Source: Timaviella sp038204505
Lineage (GTDB): Bacteria; Cyanobacteriota; Cyanobacteriia; Elainellales; Elainellaceae
NCBI GenBank assembly: GCA_038204505.1
Contig: JBBRCV010000270.1
Location: 1-7,177, forward strand
Direction: 5' to 3'
Length of the DNA: 7,177 bases
The translations under genes and the position numbers were made by a program. Under the pieces are notes generated by a model, which saw only the letters and a program-made list of their open reading frames with translations, had not been told where the DNA came from and did not search any database. Below, piece after piece: positions 5,703 to 7,177 of this stretch (its first letter is position 1; each line of letters starts with the position of its first letter).

Positions 5703-6179
5703 ATGACACAGCCTCTGCTAAAGCCTCTCAATGAAGCCCTCTCTCTTGTCCTTGCCCAAAGTGTAAAAAGTAAAGCAAAAACCCCGTTCGATAATGCTTA
5801 CCGTGCTGCTCTGGCAACTGAAGGCGCGACCTATGTTCAAGGTTTTCTAGTTTTTGCAGGACAGCCCTACAAGCCTTCAGAACATGCCTGGATTGAGAGT
5901 CAGGACGAAGTTCTTGATCCTTCTTTGCCGCACTTGAAGCAAAAGCCTGATGGGCTATATTATTTTGCAGCGCAGAGTTTGAGCGTTAAAAAATTGAAGG
6001 CGATCGTGGAAGAGGCAAAGGAAGATTATCCAGAAGACGACCCGCTACCGACTTATGGCTCATCGCCCTACGAATACTACGGTAACGTGATGCTGGGTGG
6101 CAAAGAATATCAGGCGGCTTTTAAGGCGGCTGAGGCAAAGTGTAAAGAACTCAACCAGAAGCAGGCGGAGAATAATTGA
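5703..6179 (+). CDS. Hypothetical protein with HAW...DP signature (possible degenerate cysteine-hydrolase/transglutaminase-like fold)
   Basis: I do not recognise this 158-residue protein with confidence. It has no signal peptide or membrane segment. Its middle, NAYRAALATEGATYVQGFLV, then EHAWIESQDEVLDPSL and GLYYFAA, resembles the pattern of small papain/transglutaminase-like proteins in which a Cys-x-x-Asn-Ala helix precedes a His-Ala-Trp strand and an Asp-Pro. His61 and Asp72 are present, but the position where Cys would be expected holds Pro28 (TPFDNA), and the only Cys is Cys147 near the end. The C-terminal third is charged (EEAKEDYPEDDP) and ends in a Lys/Glu-rich helix (EYQAAFKAAEAKCKELNQ). 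The start at 5703 is preferred: the open frame reaches 5490, but that would run across the HIP1-rich promoter region and into the divergent Rpn-like gene; ATG 5619 is a less likely alternative. No Shine-Dalgarno is seen. The last 29 bases overlap the convergent SDR gene. Confidence 0.7.
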   Translation: MTQPLLKPLNEALSLVLAQSVKSKAKTPFDNAYRAALATEGATYVQGFLVFAGQPYKPSEHAWIESQDEVLDPSLPHLKQKPDGLYYFAAQSLSVKKLKAIVEEAKEDYPEDDPLPTYGSSPYEYYGNVMLGGKEYQAAFKAAEAKCKELNQKQAENN

Positions 6180-7062
6180 GCAGATCCCTTAGCTCCTCTC
6201 GCATCGATCGCGGCGCATATCCCAAGCTAAACGCCAACGAACTATCTAACGAAGTATCTGGGGGACGAGGCGCGGACATTTCCACGTCGGCTTGACGACA
6301 GGCATTCAGTTCTGCGTTTTTAATCTGCAAAATGTCCACTAACAGTAGACCCATTTCGTAGCGCGATCGCCGCTCCTTACCGCCCAAGTGCAGATAGCCT
6401 GTGACCTGTTTTTCTAGCGCCATCAAAAGTCCTTGGGCTGCTGCTATGCCGCTGACTGGGTTACGAATTTCGTCGGTGAACAAGTTGAGCGGCTGTCCTG
6501 CTTTAAGGGTTTCGATGAAAGGTTGGATAAAGCTAGGACGGGGGGCAACTCCATACATGAGCGGCATTCGGCAAACAGTGGCGGCGGGATGACGTTCTAG
6601 AATGCCGACTTCGGCGGCGGCTTTTTGCTCACCGTATCGGTTGATCGGGCAGACGGGATCAGTTTCACGGTAGGGCGGATTTAGACCGTTGAAGACTTGT
6701 TCTGAGGATGTGAAGAGGTAGGGGATTTGAGCGGCAGCGCTGAGTTCTGCAAGACACCATGAAGTGTTGACATTGATGGCGTAGGAGAGGGTGGGATTCT
6801 CTTGGCAAGCATTAGGACTTGAGATTGCTGCGGTGTGGATGACGGCATCTGGCTTGAGGATTTGAAATTGGGTTTTGAGTGCTGCGAGGTCGGTTAGATC
6901 AAGCGCGATCGCGGGGATGTGAGGGAGAGCGACCCCTTGCAGGTATCTCGAAGAGATCGCCTGACTATGGCAGATGCCATGAACTTGCCATGTCTTTTGA
7001 GCAAGCTGACAAAGATGCCAGCCCAGAAAGCCACTTGCGCCTGTGATTAAAAGTTTTTTCAT
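6151..7062 (-). CDS. NAD(P)-dependent SDR, RmlD-like sugar-nucleotide reductase/epimerase family
   Basis: A 303-residue extended short-chain dehydrogenase. The N-terminal Rossmann motif GASGFLG (8-14) binds NAD(P); LDLTD (54-58) and AVIHTAA (73-79) follow, then NVNTSWCLAELS. Active-site residues are Thr118/Ser119 in LFTSSEQVFNG and Tyr143-x3-Lys147 in NRYGEQK. The C-terminal part, with RNPVSGIAAAQGLLMAL, GYLHLGG and RPPDTSLDSSLAFSLGY, matches the pattern of RmlD (dTDP-4-dehydrorhamnose reductase) and related sugar-binding SDRs, where RP...S.LD.S is conserved. It differs from classical RmlD in having SSEQVFNG instead of STDYVFDG, so the substrate may differ. No other rhamnose genes are in view. 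The second strand ends GICHSQ without an acidic residue, which is compatible with NADP use (inference). The start ATG gives the standard MKKLLITGASG. The 3' end overlaps the convergent hypothetical gene by 29 bases. Confidence 0.9.
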   Translation of the reverse strand: MKKLLITGASGFLGWHLCQLAQKTWQVHGICHSQAISSRYLQGVALPHIPAIALDLTDLAALKTQFQILKPDAVIHTAAISSPNACQENPTLSYAINVNTSWCLAELSAAAQIPYLFTSSEQVFNGLNPPYRETDPVCPINRYGEQKAAAEVGILERHPAATVCRMPLMYGVAPRPSFIQPFIETLKAGQPLNLFTDEIRNPVSGIAAAQGLLMALEKQVTGYLHLGGKERRSRYEMGLLLVDILQIKNAELNACRQADVEMSAPRPPDTSLDSSLAFSLGYAPRSMREELRDLLNYSPPASG

Positions 7063-7167
7063 TTATTTCAAAATTGCAGATCCAAATCTGAAAACATGTT
7101 CTATCCTTAACCTGACATTTAGCTGATAGTATCTTTACTTTTTTATTCGCCGACAGAGACAATCCCT
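7063..7167. promoter_or_regulatory. Intergenic region upstream of the SDR gene, probably divergent
   Basis: About 105 AT-rich bases preceding the minus-strand SDR start and a possible plus-strand start at 7168. A plus-strand CTGACA at 7112-7117 (five of six to TTGACA) is followed after 18 bases by a weak TACTTT at 7136-7141. A 9-base near-palindrome GATAGTATC lies at 7125-7133. No terminator or RNA gene is visible. Promoter assignment is weak. Confidence 0.3.
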
Positions 7168-7177
7168 ATGGCAACTA
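7168..7177 (+). CDS. Possible start of a plus-strand gene (3'-partial, only MAT visible)
   Basis: ATGGCAACT encodes Met-Ala-Thr, a common cyanobacterial N-terminus, and follows about 105 non-coding bases with a possible promoter. Only three codons are visible, so nothing can be said about the product, and the ATG could be chance. Confidence 0.25.

Larger units (their letters stand above)
1207..6912. repeat. Dispersed HIP1 palindromes (GCGATCGC), 14 copies
   Basis: The octamer GCGATCGC starts at 1207, 1498, 1648, 1878, 2582, 3196, 3393, 3617, 3835, 3943, 5597, 5627, 6363 and 6905. HIP1 (highly iterated palindrome) is a known hallmark of many cyanobacterial genomes. Copies fall in both coding and intergenic DNA; none occurs in 1-1206 or 3951-5596. 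Confidence 0.92.

Noticed and set aside
4175..6179. Response regulator, Rpn-like protein and hypothetical protein as one defence or signalling system
   Set aside because: The genes differ in orientation, are separated by over 100 bases, and nothing in their domains links them; adjacency alone is not enough.

Overview
The window looks like ordinary chromosomal DNA from a cyanobacterium. The strongest sign is the HIP1 palindrome GCGATCGC, which I count 14 times in 7.2 kb; a random sequence would give about one per 65 kb. The gene content fits: a glycogen-pathway 4-alpha-glucanotransferase, a PilH/CheY-type single-domain response regulator and an Rpn/DUF2887-type nuclease-like protein. The genus cannot be fixed from the sequence alone.

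Layout. (1) 2-1518, plus strand: the 3' part of an RsuA/RluB-type rRNA pseudouridine synthase, whose frame is open through the left edge, followed with an ATGA stop/start overlap by a RodZ-like HTH-membrane-DUF4115 protein. A symmetric hairpin at 1543-1587 probably terminates this pair and the converging malQ. (2) 1606-3102, minus strand: malQ, complete with all three GH77 catalytic residues. (3) 3344-4167, plus strand: a NUDIX hydrolase resembling ADP-ribose pyrophosphatases and ridA, again joined by an ATGA overlap. (4) 4175-4546, minus strand: a stand-alone receiver domain, converging on ridA with only 7 bases between the stop codons. (5) 4672-5565, minus strand: an Rpn-like PD-(D/E)XK protein with an internal 12-base tandem repeat that encodes a charged linker. 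(6) 5703-6179, plus strand: a hypothetical protein with a HAW...DP signature reminiscent of cysteine-protease/transglutaminase folds but no cysteine where one would be expected. (7) 6151-7062, minus strand: an RmlD-like SDR/epimerase-type protein whose 3' end overlaps gene 6 by 29 bases. A plus-strand gene may begin at 7168.

Functionally this is a set of small housekeeping units rather than one dedicated system. The two overlapping pairs are plausible operons: ribosome modification with cell-shape/membrane biology, and NUDIX with RidA, which both suit metabolite clean-up. MalQ acts in maltodextrin/glycogen turnover. The response regulator has no kinase or output gene beside it here. I see no convincing new multi-gene system; the items most worth a second look are the hypothetical protein with its apparently lost nucleophile, the in-frame repeat in the Rpn-like gene, and the tightly packed or overlapping convergent gene ends. 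No tRNA, rRNA, CRISPR array or insertion sequence was recognised.
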